A DNA stretch of 64,000 nt from the NCBI GenBank assembly GCA_008360975.2, contig CM039193.1:14994501-15058500 (forward strand), given 5' to 3'. Made by a program: the position numbers and the translations under genes. Each line of letters starts with the position of its first letter. The stretch's first letter is position 1. The notes under the pieces are model-generated. The model had not been told where the DNA came from. It did no database searches and was given only the letters and a program-made list of their open reading frames with translations. Shown piece after piece: positions 13,801-25,900 of this stretch. The stretch is from Lichenostomus cassidix. Lineage: Eukaryota > Chordata > Aves > Passeriformes > Meliphagidae.

Positions 13801-14956
13801 CTGCTTCAAAAGCAATTCCCCCTTATCTCATAAGATCAGATCCACTTTAGAACAACTAAGATTAAAACAGGAAAGTTTTTTAATCTACAGTTACACTATT
13901 CTAGCCTGAAACTTCCCAGCAGCTACTCCTTTATATTTCTTTCCAAACTTCAACTTCACGCATCATCCAGAGAAATCATTTTATAATAGTTAACATTACA
14001 GAAATTTCAAAGTTGCCATAGAAAAGGCTTTTTGAGTACCCCCCAAAGCCCAATGGTTTGAAGCATAATGCAGCACAGTTTCATACAGGCTTGGTCAGGA
14101 GATTGGTTTGGCACTCTCTGTACCTGAGGTATCAACAGGGACTAAGGTGCACCTGGACAACCAAATAGCCCCAAAAGGGCCACTGAACCCCCATCAGAGA
14201 AAAGGGTGCAAACCCCTCCCTGAGGGATGCACATTTTGCAGTGGTTTGTGTCCTGAATGTAGAATCAGTGATGTTTCATTTGGAAAATTATATTCAGTTT
14301 AGGCGATGGTGGAACACGCAAGAAATTCAGGGCACTGCACAGAATTTCCTCTGAAGAACAGATACAAGACCTGTTATTCAGCACTTCAGGAGGTATTTGC
14401 ACTTGAAAGTACTGTTGAGAATGACAACAATCCAAATCCTGGGATGCTTTTGGCCCCAGATAATATTAAGGAGGGAAAAAAGTAAATTGAAAGATGAGAA
14501 CATTCTCTTAATAAAAATTTTCTTATCTCTTCTCCATAAATTCTCACTCTCAGGGTTTTACACCTTGGTCATTTTTAAAATCATATCAGGCACCAACCTG
14601 CTACACAAGTAACAAACCTCCAGGCAGTTATTATTCACCGCTGGACTTAAAATTAATGTAGCAATTTTTAGGTACCTCCAAGCAAAACAAAAACACATTT
14701 CCTAAAATTTCTCACTTCAACAAACAAATATGGCTGTCTTCTTTAGGAAGCAGCAGAAAGGCAGCAGATGAGTTGCACTGTAAGAAAAAATAATCAACAT
14801 ACAGATAAACGACTTCTTGTAGGGCTTTTCACTGGCTGCAGCACTTTTCACTTGGCTGAATCCCACCTTCCACAGAAGCAATGACACCTCCAGCAAGGGC
14901 AGCAGCCAGGGAGGATAGGAATGCACGCAACCATCCAAAAATACAGGTAATTAAAC
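10863..14956. other. Non-coding sequence, no gene seen
   Basis: Between two CR1 tails. The overlapping frames at 11765-12105 and 12563-13210 occur on both strands with no splice or start context, which suggests slightly GC-richer non-coding DNA rather than coding sequence. Confidence 0.45.
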
Positions 14957-15165
14957 CACAGAATATCCTGAGCTGGAAGGGCCTCACAAGGATCATCAAA
15001 ATCCAACTCTTGGACCTCCACAGGGCACTCCAAAATCCCACCATGTGCCTGATAGTGTTGTCCCAACACTTCTTGAGCTTTGTTAGGTTTGGGGCCATGA
15101 CCATTCCCTGGGGAGCCATTCCAGTGCCCAACCACCCTCTGAGGGAAGAGCCTTTTCTTGACTGA
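14957..15165 (-). mobile_element. CR1: CR1 LINE 3' fragment, diverged subfamily
   Basis: The plus strand reads CCACAGAATATCCTGAGCTGGAAGGG and then the CR1 order: CCAACTCTTGGACC, CCCACCATGTGCCTGA, GTTGTCCCAACACTTCTTGA, CCATGACCATTCCCTGGGGAGCC and CCAACCACCCTCTGAGGGAA. The wording differs from the tails at 3.03 and 10.59 kb and fits another avian CR1 subfamily. It is minus-oriented and truncated just after GAGCCTTTTCTT near 15160. The frames at 14829-15243 minus and 14881-15165 plus lie in it and are not host genes. Confidence 0.8.
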
Positions 15166-18100
15166 GGAACTGCCAAGGGACAATTGCCCAACAGGCACTG
15201 AGTAGAGGTTGGTGAGTTTTATCCAATGTGGGGCAAGAAACAAAGTGTATCAGTGCACATTTAAACAAGAAAGAGATAAAAAGAAAGAATGAGAGGACCA
15301 GTCCAGCCCTCATCAGACACTGCTCAAGAAGGGGTTGTTGACATTCTTTTGTCCTGAAAATTGATGTAATTTTCACTCCTCCCAGCAACATTACACTCTA
15401 CTTTTGAGTCTCTTTTCAGGATCTGATCCAGCAATGAGTTGCACAGGCACTCTCATGGGGGCTGACTGCCATCCTGGAGGGCTGCAGATAGCCAGGGAAA
15501 TGAAGAGCAGCTGCTATGACTGACACTGGCACAGCATTAAAAGCCAGAGAGACACCAGACCTCCTGACCCACCTGTGTTTTGCTGCTGTATAGGCAGCTG
15601 GATTTCCAGGGATTCATAGGTGTGCAGTAAACTTTGCACTTCTCCCAAGTCCCAAAATTCTTTTTTCTTTTTTTTTTTTCATCTACCATATCCAAGATTG
15701 CTCTGCGAACAAACCAGCATTCACTAGAAAGAATCCTTTATTGCAAGAATGAGTTGAGTGATAAGAGACACCTGAGGTTTGCTCATCATTCCACCCTAGA
15801 AGGAATTCCTCCACATACAAATCCTCTTCCCAACAGGAATGCTCTTGGAAGCAGCCTCTTTTCTAGCACGGGGGATCTGTTTGAGCTGTCCCTAAAGAAG
15901 GCACAACTCCCCCAAAAACCCCTCAGATGATAAAATGTGTCCTTTCCATCCTGTTAATTATGCAGAAGGTGGCACAAGGAGCATAAGCCTCAGCAGATGT
16001 CAGCGTGTGGCATCAATGGAAGACAATCTTGTGGAAAAAGCCCTCCCTGGGCTGCCCGTTTAAGTTGCTGCTTGACTTCCAATTTCTCTGAGAGCAGATT
16101 AACCTCAGAGGCAGCTCTGCCAGAGCGACAGATCGGCTTGTGAGGAGGCAGACAAGTGACCCAGGAACCACGAGCAGAAAACATGGGCTTGCTCCTGACT
16201 CGCTCAGTTCCCAGCCAGGAATATTGTCCTTGCTGGCTGCTCTGCAAGACGCTACATGCCTTTCGCTGTGCCAACACATAGTGACATTTTATTCAGAAAT
16301 TCAGCAGCATCTGCTGCTTCAGTGGCAAAGTTTCTGCCTCAGCAAAACTTGGACTGGATTTCAGCTAAGTGGCCAGACAGGTGATAACACTGTGAAGTCT
16401 CCATCCTCCTCCCAGTGCTGGCTTTTCACAGGGATGCAAAGGGGCTAACACCTAATGCTGTAGGTGTGGAAAAGCTGTGCACTTCAGCTTTCTGTGCATT
16501 CCACAGGCACCAGAGATAATGTGCTGCTTGACTTCAGGGAATAACTGAATGTGTGTGAGGAGAGCCAAGGTCAGCAGAAAGGGGAAAGAAGGAATGTCAG
16601 AAATAGGCCTCAGGCACCCCAGAGATCCATAAAAAGTGGGAAAGCTCTGGGTGGGAGAATGTACCACAATCTGTTGTTGCATTCACTCTATGCATGCTGA
16701 GGATGAAGGGAAATCCAAATATAGCAGCTCTTCTCCACCAAGTTTTAGGGTAAAAAAAAAGGAGAGAAAACAATGCAGAGACAACCAAGAGCATTACCAG
16801 GCACAGAAGTCAAAGCAGTAGGAACCTAGTGCTACATTCCCACAAAGAGGTGTGAGTCAGTGGGCTTGAGAAGTGCACAAAAACTATCCTGGAAAAGGTT
16901 TTATACAGCTATGTAATTTTGCTGTGTTTTGAAGCAGTTTGGACCATCTCAAAATCAAGCAGATGCTATTGAGAGAAAAGGGCCTGTGGGCACTAAACTA
17001 TTTGGCTTACTTTAGTACTTTAGCTTAGCAAAGTCAGCAGCCAGGCTGAGGGCAGCAGTCATGGTGTGAGCACCAAGCAGAGGCACCGAGACCTGGTTTC
17101 CAGGCAGTTGAGCCTTCAAGATGTTAACAAAAAATTGTGTCTGCCAAAAACACAAGTGTTTTCTAGGGAATTCTTCAATTACTTTCTTTACTCGCAGTGC
17201 CTGTATTCACAGTGAAAACATTTACTGGAGTGGGAAGGGTATGACAAGGGAGGAAGAATGAGGACTGGAGTTTTGGTAAAACTCCAAAAGTTTCTGTGTT
17301 TCATCCTTGGATTCTGCAAGAAGTGACGCAAACACCCCAAAGCCCCCAGAAGCAATAAGTGCTTTGCAGCAAACAAGTTCTTAGGTGGATGTCATCACTC
17401 AGATCACAGCCAAATAATTCCAGACTAATACCTGGAATCCTGGCAAGGCTGGCCAGTGCTCACGCTGTGCAGCAGATATCCTGATTTATGTCTGTGAGAG
17501 ACAAGACATGCCATGGCCTTACCACTTCTACTGCCATACAGCCCCTCTTCAAGGAAAATTCAAGGAAAGAGTATTTGGGAAGACTTTGCAAACAGCTGAC
17601 TGTGGAGGACACAAAGCAGGCAGATAGCAGGAGGGATTTTCAGGGTTACTGCATGCACAGATCCTGAGCTGGCAAGGTGCTGGATGGAGGGAGCTCCCTT
17701 TCCCTCAGCAGAATCTCGACAGCTTGTCCTTCCAGACAGCTCCTGCTTGCCCTCTGTGAAGTGGGGAGGTTTGACTCCATCCACAACCTCAGAAATGAAA
17801 GGCAAAACCAAAGAGGCCGTTCTGGTTTCTGGGTAGGCTGTGAGATTGCAGCTGCACCCATCCCCTAGCCCAGAGACCTCCCCTCGGCTCCTCACAGCGT
17901 GCTAATGGCCACAGCAGTGCCAGCACCGTGCTCACAGCACTTTCCAGTCCTTCCCTTCTAAGCCCTCTGGCTTCGCATCACAGAAGACCAATATTATGAA
18001 GTCAGGTCCACTGTGAGTGGACAGCAGCAGAACTTCATCCAAAAGCAGCAAAACCCTGCAGTTGCCATTGGGGTGAAGCCTGAGCATGAAGTCCTAAATC

Positions 18101-21049
18101 CCAGTGACTGGCAGATGCTGAATTGCACATGTGCTGGATTAAGTCATGTTCAACTCCAGGCTCCCAGGTACAAACACTGCAACAGCCACCTCCAAGCACA
18201 GAGTGAAAACATGCAGCAAGAAACGTAAAAACCAGGAGTGTCTTCAGCGTGTGCAGCTGGGGCTGAGCAGCACACAAGAGCCACAGAGTCCTGCACCACT
18301 CCAGTACAGCCTCCACCACCACTCCATCCCCCTCTCCTTGAAACACTCCTGGAAACAAAGCCTCAGCTCAGACCTGCCAAGTCTCCTTTATTTGTATGGA
18401 AACTCACTCATGCTTGGCAGCAGCTCGGTGCAATTTGAAGCTGGCTCAGACCTAAAGTGAAAAGATTAATGGGATATTTGAAATCTCACTCCCATTTTTC
18501 TTCAGATCTCACTTATGTAAAAGCTCTGATGTTGGTTGCTGAGCTCCTTAAAACATAATCTGCACAATGTGCCACAGTAAATAAACAGATTTAAACAGCA
18601 AGTCTGTTTAAAAGGAGTTTAGAAAGCACACGCATCACTAAAGAGAGCTTATTTCTTATCTAACTCCAAGCACTTTGGAGGCAATCCTTCAGGGGTGTTC
18701 TGCAGGCAGGGCCAGATTAATTTTGTTTGCAGCAATTATTTTCAGGATGCTCTCCACTCACATTAAGAGGCTGAAAGTTCAGTTAGTTTCTTGGCTTGGG
18801 GATTAGAGAAAAGCTGGAAACATTAAAAAACCTTAGGGCCAAACATCCCCAGCAGTGTGTCCTTCCCTTTCCTGCTGGGGCTCACTGGCCTTCAGCAGGG
18901 GATACAGTGAGAGTGCATCACCCTCAGTCCTGCCATCAGGCAGTCTGATGGACCACAATTTCCTCCTCCTCAGCAGTGGCCTCACCCACACAAGTTGAGA
19001 TCTCCAAAGAGTGCCTGAATTAACTGAACTCCCACATGCACATTTACTTGTCACACAGGAAGAACTGGAGTTGTTCTTCCTGCCAAGAGGCAGGACCTCA
19101 GCAACCAGCCACAGACATGTTCTGAACACCAGCTATCACAGGACCAGCCACACCATCCATTTTTGAAATCCAGACCTCACCCCAGTGACTAGTTGTGCCA
19201 TTTGCACATCAATCCCAAGTGTCCAAGTTCAAATAGCAGACAGCTCATGTTCAACAGCCTCTAGCAACACTTCAGGCCAGCAGAGACTCTGAATTCCCTC
19301 GGGAAATCAGGCAAAAATTTATATTCTTCCTCAATCTGGAAGCCCCTGAAGGAGCCCACTGAAGCCTGCTTATGGTCACCATGGGCTCTAAACTCTTGAG
19401 AGGATGGAGGGTTGGGTTGAAAGGAGAGATGACAACCTCGACCTGTGGGATTCCCTCCTGCCTTCCTGGTTTTCTGTGCCCTGTACAAGACACCAGGCAG
19501 CACAGTCCAACTGATTCAGGCAGCTCCTGAATGTTGTTTTATCTTTTCTGATGCCAATGCCTGTGGCTGCAGATCTGAGCACACCCTTGGTACCAGGCTG
19601 CTGCTGCCTACCTGCCTCTGGAGTAGGGAACTGCCAGCTACAGCAAATAGCAACTGTTGTGCAAAGCGGTTTAATATTTCAGTAGTGGCAAAAATGACTG
19701 AGAAAGTAGGTGCTTTCATTGTTTCAGGAAATTAATTCCATGTGGCACCATACTACCCCTATTGCCAAATGAAGCATTGTGCAAGTAAACTGCAAACACT
19801 GCGCCTCTGCTGTGAGCTTCAAAACTCACTCAGACCCTATTTCATGTGTAACCCTTAGCCCATGAAACACGAGACTGATGACTGAGGGGTGGGAAGAAAG
19901 AGGCCCCACAGCTGAGGAAAACAACTAAAGAGCTGCATCCAAACTCCGCAACCCTCTGGCAGAGCAGCAAGAGTGGGGTGCCCATCGTGACACTCCCTCT
20001 CACTGAGGAGGACAATGTGTGGCCCAGGATTCCTCCCCTGCTAATTCTTGGGGTCAGGGAATGGAATACTGATCATAAGGTATCATGCAAATGAAGTATC
20101 ACTTCATTTTCTGTGTTTGCACAATAATTTTGAAAAGCCACATTGCCTTGGCATCTGTCCTCCGCAGCCTCCTCTTATCCTGTAGTACAAATGTTTCCAC
20201 TCTAACATTCCCCAATGAGCATTTCTTGCCACTACAAGCACAAAAAGTTGGGTTAAATATTGAATGGGATTCTTGGTACACAAACAATGAGGCTGCTGAG
20301 CCCAGTCAGTTTTTCTTACATTATTCTACTAGTACCTTTCTTAGAAGCCCCTTTGGCTTTCATATTTAAGGCATACAGCACAGTTCCTCCTGCCTGCAGA
20401 CAGAAAGGCTGAGCTGAAGTCTGTCTGCTTCTAATTTGATTTTAGCATCTTTACACATTAGATTATTTACCGTAACAAGGCACACACATTCAGACAGACC
20501 CATTGTTCAAAAAATTCAAGTCAAACATCTTAAAGCCATCCCTAGCTATGTGAAATAATTAGATTAAAACACTGTAAAAACAGAGGCCAATGACACCGAG
20601 CTATGCCATCATAGCTTTTCATAAGATGACTTGGTTGAAAATACAGAAATATCACAATTTTTCCACTGCAGCATCATCTCTCTGGGTGATGCTTTCTATG
20701 AATTTTTAGTGCCATGAGCCTTTCAACTCTCAAGGTCATAGCATTACATGCTCTGACACTTCTCACAGTCACCTTTCATGTTTCAGTTTCTGCAAGCTGG
20801 CAAACACAACAATTTGTACTTTGGATTTAATGCTGCAAGTCCAAGTTGTTCAGTTCCAGGGAGAGAGATACCCTCCAAACCTACTACTTCCAATAGTATA
20901 CCCAAACACCACTTCCACTTCTGAGGGGGAAGAAAAAATGCAGAATTTCTAGTCTTTGGCCTCTCCTTTTAACCAACCCAGTTTCCTAAAATGACACAAG
21001 ACAAGTAAGTACCAACATTTTGCAGGGAGCACACAGAAGGCACTGAGCA
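15166..21049. other. Non-coding sequence, no gene seen
   Basis: No coding unit, RNA gene or repeat family was identified. A T-rich run lies at 15661-15679 and a perfect hairpin at 19056-19082. The open frames are all about 110 codons or fewer and frequently overlap on both strands. Confidence 0.45.
19056..19082. repeat. Perfect inverted repeat, 10-bp arms
   Basis: CAGGAAGAAC at 19056-19065 and GTTCTTCCTG at 19073-19082 are exact reverse complements with a 7-nt loop. No poly-T or transcript context gives it a role. Confidence 0.85.
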
Positions 21050-21413
21050 GCTATGCTGAGCCAAGGCAGCACACTGAGATGTGAAACTGCACACCAATTC
21101 GTCTCAGATGAACCCCTTCAGTGCGAGGTTCTGCACCCTGGAATCACTGGTGTGAGGAGCCAATTTAGTTTTGTCTCAACGCTGACTGTCAGAGGCATGC
21201 TGGGGGAAGGGCTGCACATGTGCCACTTGCAGGAGACTGCTAGAAGATGGATAAAGCTTTCTCTCTGGGGAGACTGCCTGGCAACCATCCCATGTCTCCT
21301 GGGACAGGCAGTCAGCAGGGGAACACCACACTGTACCCTGCAGGGACCGGATGGCCAAAGGTCTCCACCGATGGACTCCTGTCAGCAGGCAGACTGTGGG
21401 AGGGCCATGGGGG

Positions 21414-21421
21414 TATAAAAA
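21414..21421 (+). promoter_or_regulatory. TATA box
   Basis: TATAAAAA after GGGCCATGGGGG, the best TATA box I noticed in the window. Transcription would start near 21440-21450, just ahead of the GC-rich block. Confidence 0.5.
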
Positions 21422-21479
21422 CTAACTGTGTCACCAGCTGGGGGGCTTTTTGAGACTGTGCTTTCTACTTTTGAGGCTT

Positions 21480-22074
21480 TTTGAGTGGGGGGCTCACTGG
21501 CACACTCACGGGCTCACTCTGTCCTTACCCTGGCCTGGTTTTTACTCTTTTTGGCCTGGCTCCGGCCTGCCTTTTGGCCCTTCTGCACTCGCTGGCTCTC
21601 GCGTACTCCTTCACCAATCCCGGCCGCCGCCAGTCCGAATCACCTGCGCCTAGCCCTGCCTGCCTCCCATCCTGCCCGCTGCCGCCATCCCCGCCGCTAC
21701 TCTGTCCAGGGTCCCGCAGCTCCTGCCCGATCTCCACTACGCATATGTATGCCCGCCCGTGGCGGCGGAGCTGTGCCTGTGAGGTTGTGAGGGCGCGGAG
21801 CTGTGCCCGCGGGGCCGCGGAGCTGTGAGGGCGCGGAGCTGTGAGGGCGCGGAGCTGTGAGGGCGCGGAGCTGTGAGGGCGCGGAGCTGTGAGGGCGCGG
21901 AGCTGTGAGGGCGCGGAGCTGTGAGGGCGCGGAGCTGTGAGGGCGCGGAGCTGTGAGGCTGTGCGGCCTCGCCTCTCCGGGAGCTGCGCAGGCACCCCAG
22001 GCAAGCAGCGTGCGCCCCTCAGCTTCTGCCGCCGGGACATCCACGGCACTCGCCCACTCTGTGGCGGTAATGCC

Positions 22075-22080
<6 letters not shown>
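21480..22080. promoter_or_regulatory. CpG-rich island
   Basis: This block stands out from its AT-rich surroundings by many CpG dinucleotides, including GGCCGCCGCC, GCGCGGAGC and CCCGCGGGGCC. About a third of it is the 16-bp minisatellite. The frames on both strands (21525-22121 and 21697-22230 minus; 21481-21828 plus) follow from GC bias and the repeat. The observed/expected CpG ratio was not computed. Confidence 0.6.
21817..21960 (+). repeat. 16-bp minisatellite, about 9 copies
   Basis: The unit GCGGAGCTGTGAGGGC is repeated almost perfectly head to tail, with degenerate copies upstream (about 21781-21816) ending in GTGCCCGCGGGG. Because 16 is not a multiple of three, the translated minus frame repeats every 16 residues, that is, every three units. 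The near-identity of the copies points to recent expansion. Confidence 0.95.

Positions 22081-22119
<39 letters not shown>
22081..22119. repeat. (CT)n microsatellite, about 19 units
   Basis: Pure CT tract inside the LTR/promoter-like unit. It is followed by further pyrimidine-rich sequence to about 22160. Confidence 0.97.
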
Positions 22120-22122
<3 letters not shown>

Positions 22123-22208
22123 CCTTTTCCATTTCCCTTCCTTCTTTTCTGTCTTTCTTAGCGCTCTCTTTAGCAGGGCAATTACATCTTTCTCTTCTGG
22201 TTTGGACC

Positions 22209-22214
22209 AATAAA
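22209..22214 (+). terminator. Polyadenylation signal AATAAA
   Basis: CCAATAAAAGG lies about 790 nt downstream of the expected start for the TATA box at 21414. A TG-rich stretch (GTTTGTCTCGGTTGAC) follows at 22232, as expected for a downstream element. Confidence 0.4.
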
Positions 22215-22245
22215 AGGTTCTCAGGTACAAAGTTTGTCTCGGTTG

Positions 22246-22843
22246 ACTTAGTTTTATTGCTGGCCATCTGACTCTAAAAGAGCTCCGTCAAGTTCCCCTC
22301 AGTGGAATGTGATAACTGGGCTTTAGGCCCTTTGAATGAACTCACATCTCTGGATTTCAGCTACCTGCTCATCCTTCCCAGACACCTGTGGTGTCCCCGC
22401 AGCAGCTGCAGCTTCTTCCAGGATTTTTTGGGAACCACCCAGCTCACTGAGCGCCAGTTTTTCTGTTAGTTATAGAAAAGAGTAATGCATCCAGATGAAC
22501 ACACAAAAGTGTGTACAGCCCCTTTTCCTTCCTTATCTGACACACTTCAGCTTCTGAAAGCATTTTCAATTCCTCAGGTGTGTGCAGTGATGTCCCCAAG
22601 CACAGCTGCTCATTTCTGCTTACATCACCTGTATTTCTAGCTAGGGTCTGTTTTGTAAACCAGATACCTTGAGCCCATTTCCTTAATTCTGCCAGACTGG
22701 CAATTGCATCCATTCATCTACTGACAGTTCACACACTCCCTGACATATTTTCTTCCAGACCGTTGCATCTTTTTATTTACCAGGACTAGCAGGCTGCTCT
22801 GAATTAGTCAGAATTCACCCAACACAGCAACACACCACTTTAC
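22246..22843. other. Non-coding flank of the LTR-like unit
   Basis: No viral or host gene was recognised. The 89-codon minus frame at 22444-22713 has a protein-like composition but no similarity I can name and no splice sites at useful positions. Confidence 0.35.
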
Positions 22844-22983
22844 CTAAAACGTTATCCCCAAATTCTTTAGGACGTACATAGCCTCTTTTAGCAAGTGTAT
22901 TTTTTGACAAAGCCAAATAGCAACTTGGCACAGACCTCTTGAAGAGATCATCCAACTTTGAAGTTTCTTTGAATTGTTTACTC
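22844..22983 (-). CDS. Candidate internal coding exon (140 nt), gene unknown
   Basis: On the minus strand TTTTGCCTACTAG is followed by 140 nt and then TTTTAG|GTAAAG. One frame is open throughout (46 codons plus split codons), starting SKQFKETSKLDDLFKRS, through PSCYLALSKNTLAKRGY, to RPKEFGDNVL. The rest of the 169-codon frame around it (22815-23324) reads like translated intron. It starts with 1 nt and ends with 1 nt of a split codon. The charge and hydrophobic pattern is protein-like, but I recognise no domain. It could be a real exon, an old pseudogene piece, or chance. Confidence 0.3.
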
Positions 22984-25900
22984 CTAGTAGGCAAAAGTCT
23001 TCCACAGAACAAAACATGAGTAGGAAGAACTTCCAATAGGAGCATAAGACTTGAGCTGACAATGAGTGATTTCCCCCTCGGGGAACACATGGGGCAATAC
23101 AATACAATGAGTACAATAAGTTCATAGTTTGTATCAATAATGCAGCAGCAAGAGGTCAAGGCTTTAGGTGTCATAACTTCAGAGACACAAAAGAAGGGCT
23201 CTCTATAAACAAAATTTCTGAAATGCTTCATTTTGTGACTGTGCTGCAAATAGGCACAGAGGCACCTTTCTGGCTGTGTAATAGGATTTATACCTGCAGT
23301 GATCCAAGCAGCACTGATACACATCTGCCTCTTTCTAATGGGCTCTGCTAAGGCAGCCCTGGAGAGTTTTGTTCAGAGCAAGATGCTGTCACAGCTGCTA
23401 TTATCCTGAACCATAACAGACACTGACCTCCTGGCCTAAACTGAAGTCCTGAAGCAGCTTGCTACAAGTTTGATGAAACTGTATGCAGCCAGTGAAGGGG
23501 TCATTGAACCAAAACCTATAATCCTTTATGAAACATCCAGTCCTCTGCAGCTTGCAGAATTGTCTGAAAAAAACATCTGGTACAAGAAGACAAAATGTCA
23601 CACGCTAGAAGCGTGTAGCTGTAGCTTGTTAACAGAGGCTGTTCGCAGAGCTTTAAGCAGGTAACAGACAGGAATAATTTTCTGGACAAGGTAAGACATG
23701 CAAACACGTGGTGCCTTACAAGTATGTTCAAAGAGAGCCTTGTCCTATTTTTAAACAGTGTCCCAGCCATGTATGAAAAATTCCTGACTGGATCCTTCAA
23801 ACACAAGTGACACTTAAAAGCTGCCATGTCTGTCCAGACCCTGCTATAAAGGGACTGCTGGAATTTACCAGTTCTCTTTTCTGTGTTACCACCACCACAA
23901 AACCATCAGAGAAGACAAATGCATGTTGTAGCAGCCAACACCAATCCCTGTCCCTGCACTCCAAAATGCATAACCTGTGTTTGGATTATAAAGCTCTGGA
24001 GCAAGAACTGAATATTTTCCTTTTAACTTTTACATAGTAATTAGTATAATGAGGTCCAGGAATGCTGATTCTACCGATCACCATAAAGCAATTAAAATCC
24101 TGCCATGACTTCCTTCAGCCTTTTTGCTACTGATTTACTACAATTAGCTTGAAAGTCCTCATGAGTCTGCCTGTGAGCATTAACAAATCTCAGGAATAGC
24201 AAAACAAATCCTGGAAAAAACAAACATCTTTTGATATCTTGAATGTCAGAGATGTTCCTCTCCACACAGCAGTGATAATGAGTTGAACAAAAACCACTTG
24301 AGTGTGAGCCCCATGAAATGAAACAATACCTTTAGGTAGGCACTTCTCAAGGTTTTTAATTTGGATTTTTTTATGCTCTTCTCCACATTCCAAGTTGATG
24401 CTAAATTGTGAGAATCTTCATCCAGATGGACCAGCCCATCACTGTCTGTCCCTGTTTCCCTTACAGCACCACAGCTGGAAGGACATGGCTCTGTTTATCA
24501 CTGGCTCCTCAGATGAAAAAATTAAGATATTCACATCAGCTGGGTGGTTCAAACTCTGGAGAGGGAAGGGGCAGGTCTGTTAAATTCCAGTTCCCACATT
24601 ACCAGCCCTGCAGTGTTTAGTGTCATGCGTTTGCTTTTTTTTTTTGTGCCAATTATTCAGTTTGTGGTTCATGGTCAGCCCTTTCAGCATCAGGAGCCTC
24701 TCAGGAGCATTTGGGTTACCACCCTCCATGCACAGCACTAGCTCCCATCCCAGGAATACAACAGACAATGTGGAGGGTGGTTTTGGGAGCTCTGCCCTAT
24801 GTTTTCACCTACTCACTAATGTCTGCACAGGTTCTGTGTGACTTTTTACTTAAGAGTACAATAAAAGTAGTTACCATAGCAATTTTCACATCACTTGATG
24901 CTAGTGCTACCTCTGATAGTCAGCGCAACTTTTAATAGAAATTCTTACCAACACACCATGTGAATCTTCTGATTTTTTTATATTTTTGGAGGAAAAGAGA
25001 GATCTTAAACCTCCTGAGATTTCAGAAACATGTTGAGAAGCGGTGCCTTTGTTTCAAGGGGAACACTGTCTACTGCACAGTAGAAACTCAATGCATTTCA
25101 GAGGAGACAAGAAAGTGCCTCATTCCAGAAGTACTCATCATCCACAAAGAAGATGGAAAAATGTCTGCCAAAAAGAAGCCTCTTGCTCCATCAAAGATAC
25201 AGCATGCTTAAAGAGAAGTTTTGTTTCCATGGTGACCGAATTTGGAGTAAGAACATCCCCTGCATCAGACACTGCTAAATCAAAAACCCAGTTGCTTTTG
25301 TTCATGCAGAGAGCTGGGTTTTTAACCCTGCTTTGCCCAAACAAACAGTTAATTAATGTTTTGCTCTCTAATTTTGCTGTGTGCAGCTTCTTTTTGTAAA
25401 TGAAACAGGAAGAAGCAAGAAGGTAGGACTAAATATGAAAAACCTGATCTTGGAATCTAAATAATTAGAAATAGCTCTGGTTTTCAATAGCGTTCCAGCA
25501 TTTTTAAAAAACGCTTATTAAAAATATCAGCAACAAGTTGTCCATTAAAGGCAGTTACAATCATGCCCAGGCCAATGATGTACAAGCTCTTCTTTCTTTG
25601 CCTTTTCTCTTGGATGTAACAGCTAACTCTTTCCTCATACTATCCATCTCACACTTACTAAGGAATGGGAAGAAAAGGATCTCCTCTGGGAACATTTCGC
25701 TGGTGATCTAATGTGCAGTGATCCATTTTTGCCACTGAAACTGAAGGTCCAGTTTTAGCACTTGGGTTTTGGTTCACTGAAAGAAAGCTCTGGCACAGCC
25801 ACTAAAGCTGGGCCCCTTCCTGGGAGCTGTAAATCATCTATATCATGTGCAAGTTATGGCAGCTCTATGGAACTAAAAAAGGTCCAGAATGGCTCAATAT

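Larger units (their letters stand above)
21150..22245 (+). mobile_element. Possible solo LTR or isolated promoter unit
   Basis: In order: a TG-starting segment from about 21150, a TATA box (TATAAAAA, 21414-21421), a long CpG-rich block holding a 16-bp minisatellite, a pure (CT)n tract, a pyrimidine-rich stretch, and AATAAA at 22209-22214. Promoter, body and polyadenylation signal within about 0.8 kb in one orientation is the arrangement expected of a retroviral LTR with an unusually long R region. No primer binding site, gag, pol or env code was seen next to it, so it would be a solo LTR. I could not find a convincing target-site duplication, so both edges are approximate. The alternative is a promoter with a short first exon of an unannotated transcript. 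Confidence 0.4.

Noticed and set aside
21525..22230. Two long minus-strand frames (198 and 177 codons) rich in Arg, Glu, Ala, Pro and His
   Set aside because: Both run through the 16-bp minisatellite and the CT tract. The residue periodicity is that of the repeat, and the RE run comes from (CT)n.
24330..24400. 71-nt minus-strand interval with CAATTTAG acceptor and AAAG|GTATTG donor
   Set aside because: Weak acceptor, two frames open, and neither end phase matches the candidate at 22983.
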